A stretch of DNA of 64,000 nt from the NCBI GenBank assembly GCA_003255065.1, contig QAOA01001508.1, positions 151,108-215,107 on the forward strand. The letters run 5' to 3'. This document shows, piece after piece, positions 1 to 13,173 of the stretch. The notes below the pieces were generated by a model. The model was not told the DNA's origin and searched no databases. It saw nothing but the letters and a program-made list of their open reading frames with translations. The position numbers were made by a program, and so were the translations under genes. The stretch's first letter is position 1; the number at the start of each line of letters is the position of its first letter. This stretch comes from Cercis canadensis. Lineage: Eukaryota > Streptophyta > Magnoliopsida > Fabales > Fabaceae.

Positions 1-767
1 TGAAACCTCACTTCAACTGTGGGAAGTCTGATCCCAACCCTGCAATCACAAGAAATCCATTCAATAATTTAAAATTGAATAGGATATGTAGGAAATGGAA
101 CAGGGGAAACCCCACATGGGCCCTGATTCCCTGTTATCCACAACGCCAGCTTGAAAACTATTTCTTAACTTAATGTGTTTGTCTATAGCAAATGATAAAG
201 ACATATTATATAAGTATAAGCAAGTATTAAAAAAAAAAGAAAAACTGTTAACAAGTCGTCTCCATATGTAAAATGAAAGATTCCAATTAAAATATTCAAA
301 TCATCTGAATCAAGTTCTTGCATAATTGCTTTGCTAGCCAACAATCCCTTTGGACATGAAACTAGCATCATAAATGAAAAGCGAATGACATTGAAAGATA
401 AAACTCACTTATCAATTCTGTTTCTGAATTTTTTCAAGAACTTTTCATTATCTTCCTCTGCAACCTTAAAAATCCTGTCAATAAGTTGTTGCCTCTCATT
501 CATATCGAGCTTTCGAACATCGACTTCCCTGTGCGGAGCTTTGTTTCCATGAGGATCTTGGTCGTTAAAATTTTGGAGGATACTTGTTCTTAACCTATCA
601 TAGGTTGGCAATTTCTCTATGGCAGCCCACTTGAGAGCTTCTTCATCCTCATCAACACTAGTACCACCGCGACGAGAGTACCTTCCACTCGCAAACACTT
701 CTTCCATTCTCCAACTTGACCTGCTTATGCTCCTACTTATGCTTCGAGTTAAATTCCCGTCCATCAT
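1..767 (-). CDS. PDR-type ABCG transporter, N-terminal part (runs off window)
   Basis: This is the 5' end of a full-size pleiotropic-drug-resistance ABC transporter, a plasma-membrane exporter family. Exon 1 is 767-409 and exon 2 begins at 39 and runs off the window. The donor GTGAGT (408-403) and the acceptor ending at 40 join in frame, so the split Lys codon continues as [12 protein letters not shown]. Diagnostic features are the Arg/Ser-rich start with repeated RSIS motifs, the acidic stretch followed by [19 protein letters not shown], and the FRNRID motif before the first nucleotide-binding domain. These resemble the ABCG29/35/36 (PDR1/7/8) group rather than ABCG32; that assignment is inferred from motifs. 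Two ATGs lie in tandem at 767 and 764. The ATP-binding and membrane domains lie outside the window. A probable 5'-UTR intron occupies 937-793 (GTAAGT donor, ACAG acceptor). Confidence 0.93.
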
Positions 768-1173
768 CTTTGCTTTCTTCTCTTCTCTTCTCCTGTAATA
801 TTTAGAGTTCCCAACTTAGAAAAACAGAGTTCTCTCTTTGGTTTGGTTGCAGGGGAAAAGAGAGCAATATAACAAAACACAGGAGCAAGTTTTTTCTATC
901 AACCAAACACAAAAGCAGGAAGCTTCAAAACACTTACTTGATGAACTGGGTTACTTTCTTGGTACAGAAAAATAAGATCAAAGAATTGTGTTCAATAAGG
1001 ATGGCGTAGTAAAAAGTTGTCTCTTGTCTACTTTTTTCCGCACTTTCTTCTCTGCTTCAGATACTATACAGCTTTCCCTCTCTCTTGTTTTCTATTTCCC
1101 TTTTGCGGGAGAAAAATTTGGGAAATGATGGACTCAGAGAACTGAAACAAGTCCCTTCTTCATAGGAAGTGTG

Positions 1174-1182
1174 TATTTATAT
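1174..1182 (-). promoter_or_regulatory. TATA box of the ABCG gene
   Basis: Read on the minus strand this is ATATAAATA. It lies about 400 bases upstream of the ABCG start codon, which leaves room for a leader containing the proposed 793-937 intron. The leader between 780 and 1130 is pyrimidine-rich on the coding strand. The call rests on motif and spacing only. Confidence 0.5.
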
Positions 1183-4100
1183 GAGTATGAGTATGTGAGA
1201 GAGTGGAAGAGTTGAAGAGAGAGAAATTGTGGAGATGGCAGAATAGTCATGTTCGCCGGGTCATAATCATAAATAATCAAATCAGCGCATAATAAAGAAT
1301 ATGATAAAAAGTAAATAAACTATATTTTCCATGTGTTGAATGAATGCATTCAAAGTTCAGCAGCTGTATCCCCCCTTCTCTCCGGTTTCCAGGAAAGAAC
1401 AATTATTTATTTCTTTTATTTTTTTACATCACTCTAATTAACTTCAAATTCTGCTACTTGTCCATAGATCATATTACTCTTAACTTTTTTATGGTATGGA
1501 GAGTTTGATTTAGTACAAATGGGGATTGTGAAAAATACAGTCAATGAGAATTTCAGACTTACTTATCAATGAAAACAACATAAATTATTTTTCAAATATG
1601 GCATAATTTGGAAAATTGTTTAGTTTATTAGCTAGTATTTGGTTTTGATTTGTTATAGAACAAATTTGGATTACGTTTTGGACTTAGCTCAGACCAATTC
1701 CGTTAGGAACTAAATAAACAATAATACATAACAAAAAAAAACATTTTAGGGAATTTTATGTGCAGGACTTGGTCAGAATACAAGTAAGACTAGTATTGGC
1801 CAAAACATGTAGATAGCTCCAATGTTGTGGATTGAGTATTTGAGATATCAACTACCTTATGTCACTTGCCATTAATTTTGAATCCAATGAAAAAACTTCT
1901 TTTAATTTTTTTTAAACAATTAATCTTCGGTCAATCAAATTATAAATAATTCTACATAAGTCACTTAAAAAAAATATTTTTAGATAAGTCGTAATTATTA
2001 TTAAAATTTTGAATTATTTTTACTAATAACTATTAATATATATATATATATAGGATGATCATTGATTAGCATAATATGACTATTGATTAGTAAAAATAAA
2101 TTTAAAAATTTGACAATAACTGTGATCCACTTAAAATTATTTATGATTTGAGTGATTTAATAATAATTGTCTTAATTTAAAATATTTAAAAACAGAAAAA
2201 AAAAAAAGTGAGGTTCTATAACTCCAAATTAACCCAAACTTATATATTTTGCCAGAGACACAGTGCTTTTGAAAGCATCGACATTGACAATAGTGAGTGA
2301 GTGTGACTAGTTGGTGACATGAAGATCTTCTCTGGCCCTTGCCGCCGATGCGGTACCGACCAAACACAATGCCGTAGCCGGCGAGCTCCATAATGCACAA
2401 CCACCACTCCTCAATCTCAATGGTTAAAAGAGAATTTTTGGAGAATGTGTCTTTCTTGTTTGAAAGCAAAATGCATGAAAACGTAAGGCCAAAGAAACCC
2501 CAAGTGTTTTTTTTTTCCTTCATTAGGATGGAANAACCCAAGTGTTTTTTTTTTTTCCTTCATTAGGATGGAAACACATGAGAAGAGGGAGAAATTTTAT
2601 ATGCAAAATCATAGAATGAGCCAAACCCATATAAAATTTTATTCATTTTGAGGGTGAAACTGAAACCAATGTGAGGCTTTAGCGTTCCTGTGCTATATGC
2701 CTATTTCTTTTTTTTTCTTTTTTCATTTTTTCCTTCCCTAAAACGCTTCATTCATCTGATATTGTGATGCATCTTCTCTTGATTAATGCTTCGCTAGTGG
2801 CGTTTGTGAAGTGGATGTGAATAATGTGATGCTCTTGAAAATTTCTTTATTTTACTTTTTATAGAAAAATTCACAATCACATTGCAATTTTCCCAAACAA
2901 GTAAGAGTTTTTTTATGTTTTGGCTTTTGAAAATTGTTCCCAAAACTGTTTTACATTACTATTTTTAGAAAATACTATAACAACAAAAACAGGCCCTTCG
3001 TCTTAAAGGAACCCAAGATAGTTATTCCCTTCATAAATAACATAATGCTCAATTATTGAGATGTTTCTTAAATTATTTAATTTGTAATATTAATTTAAGG
3101 TCTCAATTTTAAATTTTATTGGAAAGTAATAAAATGAATTAAATTTATTGATAGAAATGGCCCATTGTGTTGGATTTTCAATACAAAAAAAAGAAAATAA
3201 AATCGTGTCCACAAGAGATGTAAGAAATTATGAGATTAATATGTGCTACTTTTAATTTTTTTTTTAATGAAAGACTTACCACAAAAAAATTAAAGAAAAT
3301 GTCTTTTAAAGATTAAAAAATAATTATTAAATATCACATTATAAGAAGTAATCATTATATGTTTTTTTTTTTTTTAAAGACATTTTCGTTAATTTGTTTT
3401 TTTTCGAAAATTCTTACTTTTTCTTATTACCATAGAGAATAAAAAAAAATTCCAGATAAAAAGAAAAGAATCCTCCAGATTACATGGAACATTTTGTTGG
3501 TACTTGAAATTTAGGTCAATCCCACTAATTTGGGTGGAGAGAATAATGAATACACAGATCAGTAGTCACCTTACAAGGAACTCCATTTCCCTTTTCTGGG
3601 AAATTCAGTTCAGCTCCATCGTAGAACATTCCAACGACCTCTAAAAATTAAAAAAAACAAAAAAACAATTAGCTGCAAAGTCTTTGGCTTGCAAAAGACA
3701 AATTACCAACAATTTTAATTTGCGAATAAAATAACAAGATAAATGATTTAACTAAAATTCATTTGACTTATTATTATTTCTTGTTAGATCACATAAATCA
3801 AAATGCCAACATTTTTATGTTTTTCTTTTGGGGGTTTCATATTGTTATTTCTCAATGCTTACATATATATATTGATCTGCACATGTTTGGCATTCTATTG
3901 GATAAAAAAAAAAAAAAAAATAGCCTGAGTCAACAATGGCCAAACAAATTAATTACACATATATTAATTAATATGTGTATTTTGCACGATTAAAGGAACC
4001 ATGATAGGTGTCGCCCATGATGTATTTTTCTAATAAGCTTCTAGAAGCACATTCAATAATTCATGTGCCTTCCCTGCCATGTATCACGGCTACTCATATT

Positions 4101-7100
4101 TCATATTTTACTCTATTATTGGTTATTGCAGAGATCATATAATATAATTTCTTTTTTGTGAAAAAAGAAAAATCATGTTCTGGTGTTGTAATGTTGTTCG
4201 ATGATTTTCATTGATGAACACCCAACCACATATCAGGATCATGGTTTGAACCAAGAGTATTTATTTTAATATGTTTTTGAGAAGGATATTTTTCATATTA
4301 AGTGTCTGCATGGAATAAAAAAAAATCCAAATAAATAAATTAATTTGACAACAAATCCACAATAAAAAAAAATGGAAATTCATTAACCAAACTGCAGCTT
4401 GTAGCTAAATGATACTGAAATAATTTTTAAGATTTGTGANGGATTTGTGATTTTCGTATTTGAACTTAAAGTTGTAGTTAAAAATATTAAAAAATAAAAA
4501 TCTCTTTATTAAGAAATTAGAAACATATACTCATGAATGTATACTCAAAAATTAAGTATTGTATTTAAAATTTTTAATTACGTTAAGAACCCCATGAATT
4601 TGAATATGTACTAAAATAAATATTAAAACGGGAGAGAACATCCTTAACACATTTGGCTTGAAATATATATTGGTAAAAAAAAGTAGTGTCTGCCTTGTGA
4701 TGAGTGATCAGGACGAAAATAATACTATATAGTAATAGTTTTTAATATTATTACAGCTCATTCCTACATGAAGTTGCTCAAGTCATTGGGACGAAGACAA
4801 AATTTAATTGTTGAAGTCATTAGAACTTTCTGCATTTGCTCTCTTTTCAATTAATTACATTAAATTATGAAATTTATGATGCGGTCTTTGTTGCTTTAAA
4901 TCTTGTTCCTTGATTTTTTTCCCTTCTTTATTCAAAAAGCCATCACCACCGCATAATGGGATGGGAGCGTTATACTTACGTTGTTTGTGTTTCCTTCTTG
5001 AACTTGTCGAAGTAAACAAATTATAGTATTTGACAATTAATGTCAATCCTTATACATCCATCTAGAAGCCCTTTAATTATTTCATTCACTGTGAACAGTG
5101 ATAGTTGAAGACTTCAAGCTTATCTCAACTGCAGCTCTACAAGGACTTCACGCTTTGCTCTTACATGCTTGAATTGGAAATTTTTATTATTATTTTTGGT
5201 TATTTTGACTAATTAATATTATATACTCCAATAACTTTCAACACATATAACCCACTTCCACTTTATTACTTTATCTTTTCCCTTTAATTATTTGTTCACT
5301 GTTTAAAAGGAAAAAAAAAAACAATAAATATCTATATGAAGTTGTTTAGCAACTTTGATCTCGCAAAGAACAGAAAATAGAATTGAGGGAGACAAATAAT
5401 TCCTCGTTGCAGTTGTTTGTCACAATTTCAACAACCGTTGCGTTGGTTATAGATTTAACAGTTAACTAAATCTGAACCAAGAATGTCAATTGGTACCCTT
5501 CTGCATTAGATTTGAACCAATTATATCTATGTGATGTGGGTAAGATTAGGTGGTTGATAATACCTGGTATTAGATGGGAACTATCATAGGGTAACTATAT
5601 ATTCGGAAACTACAAATTAAGTTGAAAGTGCAAGAATTAGATGACTGTATGATTAAATCTATATATGTGACAACGACGCTTATACCCTTTCGTGAGACTA
5701 ATGTCATCATGATGTAAATAATGTAGGTTAGATCTACATTGATAAGAATATATATATGCTATAATTATATATCACCGAATCCGTTATTAATTGGATTTGG
5801 AACACTGATTATATATATATATATAGATTATATATGTTCACAAATTATCATATAAAGATGATGAATTTTACTTATTTCATCAAAGACAATTCAAAATTGA
5901 CATTCTATGTGAATTGCATAAAATGAAAATAGAAAAACTATTAATTAAAATAAAATAAATATTGGTATATAGAATTGGACCTGCATGCATGACCTATGAA
6001 ATGGATATTCATAACTTACACTATATAAGACGTCCTTCAATAATGTAAGGTTAACGACACGATAAGGCATTGTGGACTGTGGAGGAGCTATCTTCTTAAG
6101 TCACCAACATAAATGACTTTAAGGTTGCAAATTTTCTTCAGCATGTTGCTTTCATATGCTAACAGCACCACGTACTTGTCTAGTGATCAGTTTGCAAATT
6201 CAAACAAAGAAGTCACCCGCGCAAGCAAGAATAAGATTAAACTAGTCGATGAGGGAATTTTGGTTAGCCCAAGGGGGAAAATTAAAGGAAGAGGGAAGCC
6301 TAAAGTGTGAGATATATATAGGGTAAGTACTAAAAGGGTGAAAGATGTGGGTAGGGGGGCAAATGTATATGCTTCTGCAATTCTGGATATTTAAACATGA
6401 TGAACTTCTTTTTAAATATGGGATTGGCTAAATATTATTGAACTACACTAATTAATCTTACCTTACCAACAATGTAAAATATACATCATGGAAGAGAGGC
6501 CATCATATATATAACGTAGGTACGTAAAGATCTCATATATAGGTATAGGTATAGTGGGTTAATTATCGCACTCGATCAGGGTTCGAATTCATGAAGCAAG
6601 AGCTCCCATCATCCTAACGTGGTATATATATCACCATTAGGTCACAAGTCCAATTGGTTTCTATCTTTTTCCTATGTCTTTCATTAATTGATTTTTATTT
6701 TATAACAATTGTTTTGATACACAATCAAATTATAACAGTACCATAATTTATATAATTTTCTCGTTTGAAAAGAAATTTTTTTAAAATTAAATTACCTACA
6801 GCAACCTAAGCATAAGTGTGTGAAACGAATGGAGGAAGCACGGTATTGAATTGAACCATTCTCATAGTCAATTTCGTGGATGTTAAAGAGAAAATGTATC
6901 TCAAGAATATAATATATCGCGGGGACGGCAGCAGAAGCAGTATTTGATGTGTCACGATACATGTTTTTAGTGAAATTTCAATCTCTTTGTTGTCAAGACT
7001 CAAAAGTTTGACATCCAACCTAATTTACAATTGAGTAATATTTATTTAGATTAAGCTATCTAACGTTGATATGGTTAATACAATCTGAACTTACTGAAAG

Positions 7101-10100
7101 GTCATCTTCTATAACTAATATAAGAAAAGGAGTAATAGTTAATTGATCAATATTCAAAACTCCCACAGACATGGAGTGCTGGGTTTAGTTTTCACATTTA
7201 ATTTACGGAATTCAAACTAGAGAAGACTTGGCATCTAGAACTAGAATCCAGGAGCAGGAAAGTATCTTTATTTCCACGCCTGACACCAGTATATCTGGTG
7301 ACCCCCAACCCTCGCGGACTACTAGAAAAAAAATAGGGCATAAAATAAAATCAAATAATGCATAAAGATTAAGATATTTACCATATTGTAAGAGGATGTG
7401 GTACTATAGAATAGAATTAGTAATAACAAGGTACTAATTTAACCTAAAGACTTAAGTTATTAGATGACGTAGTCAGGAAATCAAATCCTTCTGCCACACG
7501 TTATCAATTAAATTAAAATTTTAACACAAAGTATAAATAAACTTGTGTTTTATCTATGTTTCAAGCTCAAAAAGCTTTTACATGCGAGAACATGTTAAAT
7601 ATAAAATTATTCATAAATTTTCACCTAATAGCTTAAGCTTTTGGGTGAAATGGTTTATTAACAAATACAAGTTATAGAAATATTCAAAATGTTCAGGGCT
7701 TAGTCAAAAGATAAGATATTGTCGTTTCTATAACTTGTGATCAGTTGAGTGGGGACCTTTTCGGCAGCTTTCTTGCTTGTCCTACTGCTTTGGAGTATAT
7801 AATATGATCAGTCTTCTTTGACCGAATTCTATTAATTTCTTTGCTCTCCATAGATATAGCAACCTGAGCCGATTTATGTCCATCTCATGAAAGGAATAAA
7901 TGTGCATGGCAAATTTGACTCAATATTGGTCAACATTCCACGCATTCTGTAATAAGTAATTAACTAGACAAAGTTTATAAGACGGCTAAAATAAGTTGAT
8001 AGAAGCAGATACCATCTTGACTTAATTTATAATTACGACAATGTGTTTTATATATATGGTTTTGAAACAAATTAAGAAGTGAAAATTTAATTGTACTCTA
8101 AATAAAATCATTATAATGTGTATTGGGTAGTTTGTTTTGTTTTCATGTAGTTAATTTTTCTCTGAGTTTGGTACATAAAGAAACAAAAATAAAAAAGCAT
8201 GGTGGGTAACTTTTTTGCCTAATCTATGTCCCACTCTTCTAATATGCATGCACCTTATGCTTAGATATAATCAAATAAATTGAATATTCTGAATAACATG
8301 AAGCGTGGAACCCAAAAGAACCATTTCTGAAATTCTGAAAAGTCTGAAATTTTAGATTAATTACGTTTTTTTTTTTTGTTACTACCTTATTAAAAGAAAC
8401 TTCAGAATTACAATGTGTTGTTATAAGTGCCTAATTAAAAATGTTTCTTTTAGGTCATTAATTGTGGTTCATTGAATTCCCTTGTACCAAAAATAAAGAA
8501 GACTTAAAAGGACATATCCCCACTCCCACCATCTCACCCACTCAAAGAAGACTTGATGGCGGGCAAGTCATACAATAATGGGATGGAACCCGCAAATTAA
8601 AGACCTTTTTTTCTTTCCTCTGAGGACTCTCCTTTGCATTCTTAGCTACATGCGAAATTCCAATCATTCTTTCCAAATCGGGAGTAACGTCATTTACTGT
8701 GCTTCAAAGTCTTGACTAAAGTCTCCCTCGCATTAAACAAGTGGTCTTGCCATTTTCGTTTCTTGTGACTTTGGTGGGTACTGAAATTTTTAAGCATTTG
8801 AGACAATGTGCTTTTATACTTTCTACCTCATACCTATGAATTTATACATGTAATGATGATTGTGATCATATGGTGCCAATTAAGGATTCCAAAAACCCTT
8901 CACTAATGTCCTTTAATTCTACCTTATTGGTTTTCATCTTTACTTTGTGCTCGATGGGTTAAGGGTTCGATCGAGTACTGTCACATATATATTATAGGTT
9001 GTCATGATGTCATTTTTTACAGGATTTTCATACCTGGCAAATTCATGCAAGTACAAGTACGTATACATGACATATCGACATGCTATTTTGTTATGAAAAA
9101 TAGTTGGTGATTCATTTTTTTTATGTTATTCCTTATCCAGTTGCTGAGCATGTTGGCCAACAGCCACCTAAGTATAATTTAAGTCAATGAATGTGGGTGC
9201 CAACGTGGAACTTAGACATATAAATATAATTTAAGATAATTATCTGTCTAGGCAAGTAGGTATAGGATGCCAGAAAACACCTCACCATGCTGTTGAAACA
9301 ACAAGAGTTCACCTAACTGTTTTCTCCATCAAGAAAGCATATGCTTAGTTTAATTTAATTAATTTATGAAGGACAGCGGGTCGTACAAGTGGATCTTATA
9401 GTCTCAAAACAAGAACAAGAACAAGTTGTCGTCCAAAACAAAATGGGCAAATTTGATGTACAAGAGTAGCTGCTTCTGCTTCATGCCAAGATTTAGGCAT
9501 GGGATTATAAACTTCAAAAGCACAAGTTGGCCCATTTATTATAACATGGGTTCAGTTTTTGTTGTAGACCCATTACCGGCCCAAATTTGTTTACACACTT
9601 ATAAAAACGCACACACTAGCATTCTTTTTTTTTTTTTTTTTTTTTTTTCANAAAAAAAAAAAAAAAAAACGCACAAATAACATGTTAGTAACATCTAACT
9701 TTAACTAAATTTATTTGAACTTTAATTGAACCTTCCTTAAATTTAAGTTACTTTAACCCAATATTATTTTAATTAAACGAACAAATAAATAAATAAGAGA
9801 AGCAAATGCTTTTTTTTAAAGAAATATTTTTGCTGGGACACAGTGGGGTGATTCCTTATTCAACCTGGCCAAAGCTTGGCACTGTGTTATGATGATGAAG
9901 AACACATTGTGGCTGGCTGTAAAGGAAGATAGCAAAAAGAGCAAACGACGTCGTAATGATGCCTGGGATGTCGGCGATACCTGCGACATGCTATCATTGC
10001 TTCTTCTAAACACTTTTTTTCTCTTTAACAAAAACACACCCAACCCAACCAAATGCTTTCAATTTCAAACATTTTTAATAACACACTGATTCATTACTCT

Positions 10101-10118
10101 TGCTCTTACTCTTCTCCA
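1183..10118. other. Long AT-rich intergenic region, no gene recognised
   Basis: About 8.9 kb without a convincing coding exon on either strand. It contains short (TA)n tracts near 2036-2052 and 5811-5826 and N-marked joins at 2534, 4440 and 9651. The join at 9651 sits between a poly-T and a poly-A run. Open frames here are short, low in complexity and show no family motif. Two short stretches (around 6580 and 8960) contain a GGTTCGA-like box reminiscent of tRNA-derived SINEs, but no A box or element ends could be defined. Confidence 0.6.
2499..2570. repeat. Direct repeat flanking N at 2534
   Basis: About 33 bases (starting CCAAGTG, then a T run, ending TTAGGATGGAA) occur immediately left of the N and again right of it. 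The only visible difference is the length of the T run. This looks like two contig ends that overlap but were joined instead of merged. Confidence 0.75.
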
Positions 10119-11978
10119 ATGGCAAGAACACCGGAATCCACGCCGGAGATCATTGATTTCCGTGCACCGCCGCCATCCCCGATAGCCTCCGGACGCCGAT
10201 CATCCGTAGCGAACGACCAAGTCCTGACGGAGTTTCTAGAAAGTTCACTCCGTGTCCCGGACCTGATCCTGCCGGATAAGATCTTCCCCAAACACAAAAA
10301 TCTTGAAACACCTCCTCTAGTTGATTTTGAGTCCTTATGTCTACATGAAGATGGCGCACTATGTGACGTCGTTTTGGATTCCCTTGCGAGAATTGGATGC
10401 TTTCAGCTGGTGAACCATGGGATTCCGCCAGAGTTGATGAGGTCCGCCGTGGAGGCCGCCAAGGGAGTTTTTAGGGTGCCGCCGGAGAAGCGAGTGGCGG
10501 TGATGAGGTCACTGGAAAAGCCGTATGGGTTTGAGGAATATCATGCGCATGCGGAGGAGGAGGAGGAGGTAAGTGAGTTGAACCAAGAATTTGTGTGGTG
10601 TAGAGATCAACACTTGAGCTTCAAAATGGAGGGAATATGGCCAACTGGATATTCAAATTTCAGGTAATTAACTAACCCATACAATCAACTAATTAATTAA
10701 TTAACGTGTTCAGCAAAATTCATCTTGTTTAATTGTGGCATTTAAGTTAAGGTATATAGGTTATTAGAGTACATAAACCCAAGACAAGAATGGAGTTAGT
10801 TTATATTATGGTGAGGGACAAAACATAACAACTTAATTTGAGCAAAAAGTAAAGCATTAGTGCTAGACTGCTAGTGGTAAAAATAGTATAGAATGAACAT
10901 AATAATTACAGCGAATCACTTTACAGTTCACTTCTCTTTGTTGAAAAGCACATGCTATAATGAATGTCCACACATCTATTAATTATGTCTCAAAATAATG
11001 ATCATGGATTAATAATTGCCAATATTTTCCATACAAGATTGTTGTTCTGGGCCTAATGTTAAATTAATTTCTTCTACTTGCAGCAACAAGATGGAAACTC
11101 TTTCTTCAAGCATAGACAAGGTGGCCGACAAAATTTTACTTGTGATATTGAAAATTTTTCCGGGAGAATCTGTAAGTGCCAGTGATATGACTCAAGGAGA
11201 TGAATTTGGGACAGTTTGTTGTGTTTACAAGCAAAGTTTGGAGAATGTGGCAGAGCGATGGGCTAACTCTTTAAAATATGATGTGATTAGAATGCTAATT
11301 AGGGGAACCGATTACTCCCATGCCTTGTGTTTGCATCTATGTGATGGGTGTTCAGAGTTTCATGTTTACTCCAAGAAAGGTTGGCTCTCTTTCTACCCAG
11401 AAAAAGATGCTCTTATAATCACCGTTGGAGACCAATTCCAGGTTAATTAGTTTCCACTTTTCCTCTTGCTTTTTCATTTCTACACAATACTGCTTCTTGT
11501 TTTAAGCATGCCAATTCGTTTATGATTTTAATGTTCAGTTAGTCGAAATCTTCTTACAAAAATTAATTTAAAATGCTCTCACTCATTGACTCATTGCTAT
11601 CTTTTTCATGCATTTTAATTTCTGAATATAGTGAAATATATGGGGAAGTGTACTATCATCATGTTAAACATCAGTGACCAAGTTATTAGTAACAAAAATA
11701 ATGACAAATTATATTAGTTCCTCTCAAAGATTGCTATTGTTTGGATGCAGACATTGAGTGGTGGGCACTACAAGCACGTGATAGGAAGGCCAATCTTTAA
11801 AGGTGAGAAAGAGGACTGCATTTCAATGGCTTTCCTCTATTCTCCTCCAAACACCAACAACGACTTTCATAATCATACCAACAGGGAAAGCACTATATCA
11901 CTTGGCCAGCAAGCCATATTGGCTATAATTCTGACCCTTGTGTACCACGTCTTCATTTATGTCTACCAAAAACTTTGA
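10119..11978 (+). CDS. 2OG-Fe(II) dioxygenase-like protein lacking iron ligands, with C-terminal hydrophobic tail
   Basis: Three exons, 10119-10663, 11084-11441 and 11751-11978, encode 376 aa; all junctions are GT-AG and in frame. The N-terminal DIOX_N-type segment (residues about 70-150) has GCFQLVNHGIP and PPEKRVAVM. The C-terminal half follows the double-stranded beta-helix fold (IITVGDQFQTLSGGHYKHV, then ISMAFLYSPP). Aligned by eye to ACC-oxidase-type enzymes, the HxD motif becomes Gly256-Thr-Asp258, the distal His becomes Gly313, and the 2OG-binding RxS becomes Cys324-Ile-Ser326. Iron- and cosubstrate-dependent catalysis is therefore unlikely. Residues about 352-373 form one hydrophobic segment that could be a tail anchor. 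I chose ATG 10119 for its CAATGGC context; an in-frame ATG at 10053 would add 22 residues. Its biological role is not known to me. Confidence 0.85.
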
Positions 11979-12579
11979 TGTTGTCAATGATTTACGGAGT
12001 ATTAAATGCAAAAAAAAATAAAAAATGCATTTATATGTTTTATGAATTTTTATTATCATCTTTCTCGATCATGAAGCTGGAAATACTATTAGCTCAACAA
12101 GAGCAGGTGGAATTATGGCTATGGCATACAAGACAAAATTAAAAACTATCATATACCCAACAAGTAAATATGCTTGCGCTATTCGCATGGTCTTAAAGGC
12201 CATGTAAATTCGACACAGAGATTCGCAAATATGTAATTTTGCTTTATTTGCATAGACATATTCTCTGAGATTAACAGTTGCAATCACATTTCTATAGTTT
12301 TTCTATTTTGTCATTTGATTGAACCCAAAAAAAAAACTAGGTGACACGGTGACAGTGACACAATAATTTGAGAGTGTCCTAATAAATACCATATACCAAG
12401 TGGTAATATAACTGAGGTTGGGCCTTTTCCATTAATTTTTGGGTTGATAAGACTTAAGATTTGTGAAGTTTGTTAGGCCCTATGCTTATACAAAGTTAAA
12501 AAAAAAAAAAAATAGCCCATCTAAAACACTGATCTATATACTAATACCATAGAGACTCTTTCAGTCTGAAGAAGGAGCT
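11979..12579. other. Intergenic, nothing recognised
   Basis: AT-rich DNA between the dioxygenase-like gene and the duplicated leader region of the SAWADEE gene. It presumably holds the 3' UTR of the former. No supported feature was seen. Confidence 0.5.
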
Positions 12580-12979
12580 GTGTTCCATCTATGGACTAAA
12601 CTTGATAAGCCCGCAAGTCTATCGACCCAAACCACGAAATACACAAAAGCAGTAGGGGAAAAAGAGAGCATTGTCTTCTTGCCCTTCTCTATTCCCCTGC
12701 TTTTGACATGGAACTTTACTTACTTCTCTGGAAATTCCATCCCCAGTACACACACAGCTAGCTCAGTTCTTGCATTACNTGTATTCCATCTATGGACTAA
12801 ACTTGATAAACCCGCAAGTCTATCGACCCAAACCACGAAATACACAAAAGCAGTAGGGGAAAAAGAGAGCATTGTCTTCTTGCCCTTCTCTATTCCCCTG
12901 CTTTTGACATGGAACTTTACTTACTTCTCTGGAAATTCCATCCCCAGTACACACACAGCTAGCTCAGTTCTTGCATTAC
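12580..12979. repeat. About 198-bp direct repeat flanking N at 12779
   Basis: The left copy (about 12580-12777) and right copy (about 12780-12979) are nearly identical. Both run from TTCCATCTATGGACTAAACT to CAGTTCTTGCATTAC and differ by a few substitutions and one indel at the edge. The segment lies in the presumed promoter or leader of the SAWADEE gene. The 136-codon open frame spanning it arises only because the copy is read twice. Confidence 0.85.
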
Positions 12980-13173
12980 AACACCTTTGAGTTCCACACC
13001 AGCTTCCATTCCTTGGATTTCGATTCCTTTCAGGTTCGTTTGACTAATTTTGGTTAGTTTTCTACTTTTCTGCTTTCTTTTTCCTGTGTTGCTCTGTATA
13101 GAATATGTCATAATGCTAAATTAATTTTGTTGGGTTTAGGTGCAACATTGGTTAGAAAGGATCACAACCTAAA

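Noticed and set aside
2137..2541. 134-codon minus-strand frame including a GC-richer stretch (about 2330-2400)
   Set aside because: It spans an N, shows no domain, and the GC-rich part is too short to assign.
6570..6620. GGTTCGAATTC box suggesting a tRNA or SINE
   Set aside because: No cloverleaf, A box or element ends could be found.
12580..12990. 136-codon plus-strand frame with an internal perfect peptide repeat
   Set aside because: The repeat arises from the duplicated segment around the N at 12779 and the frame has no family motif.
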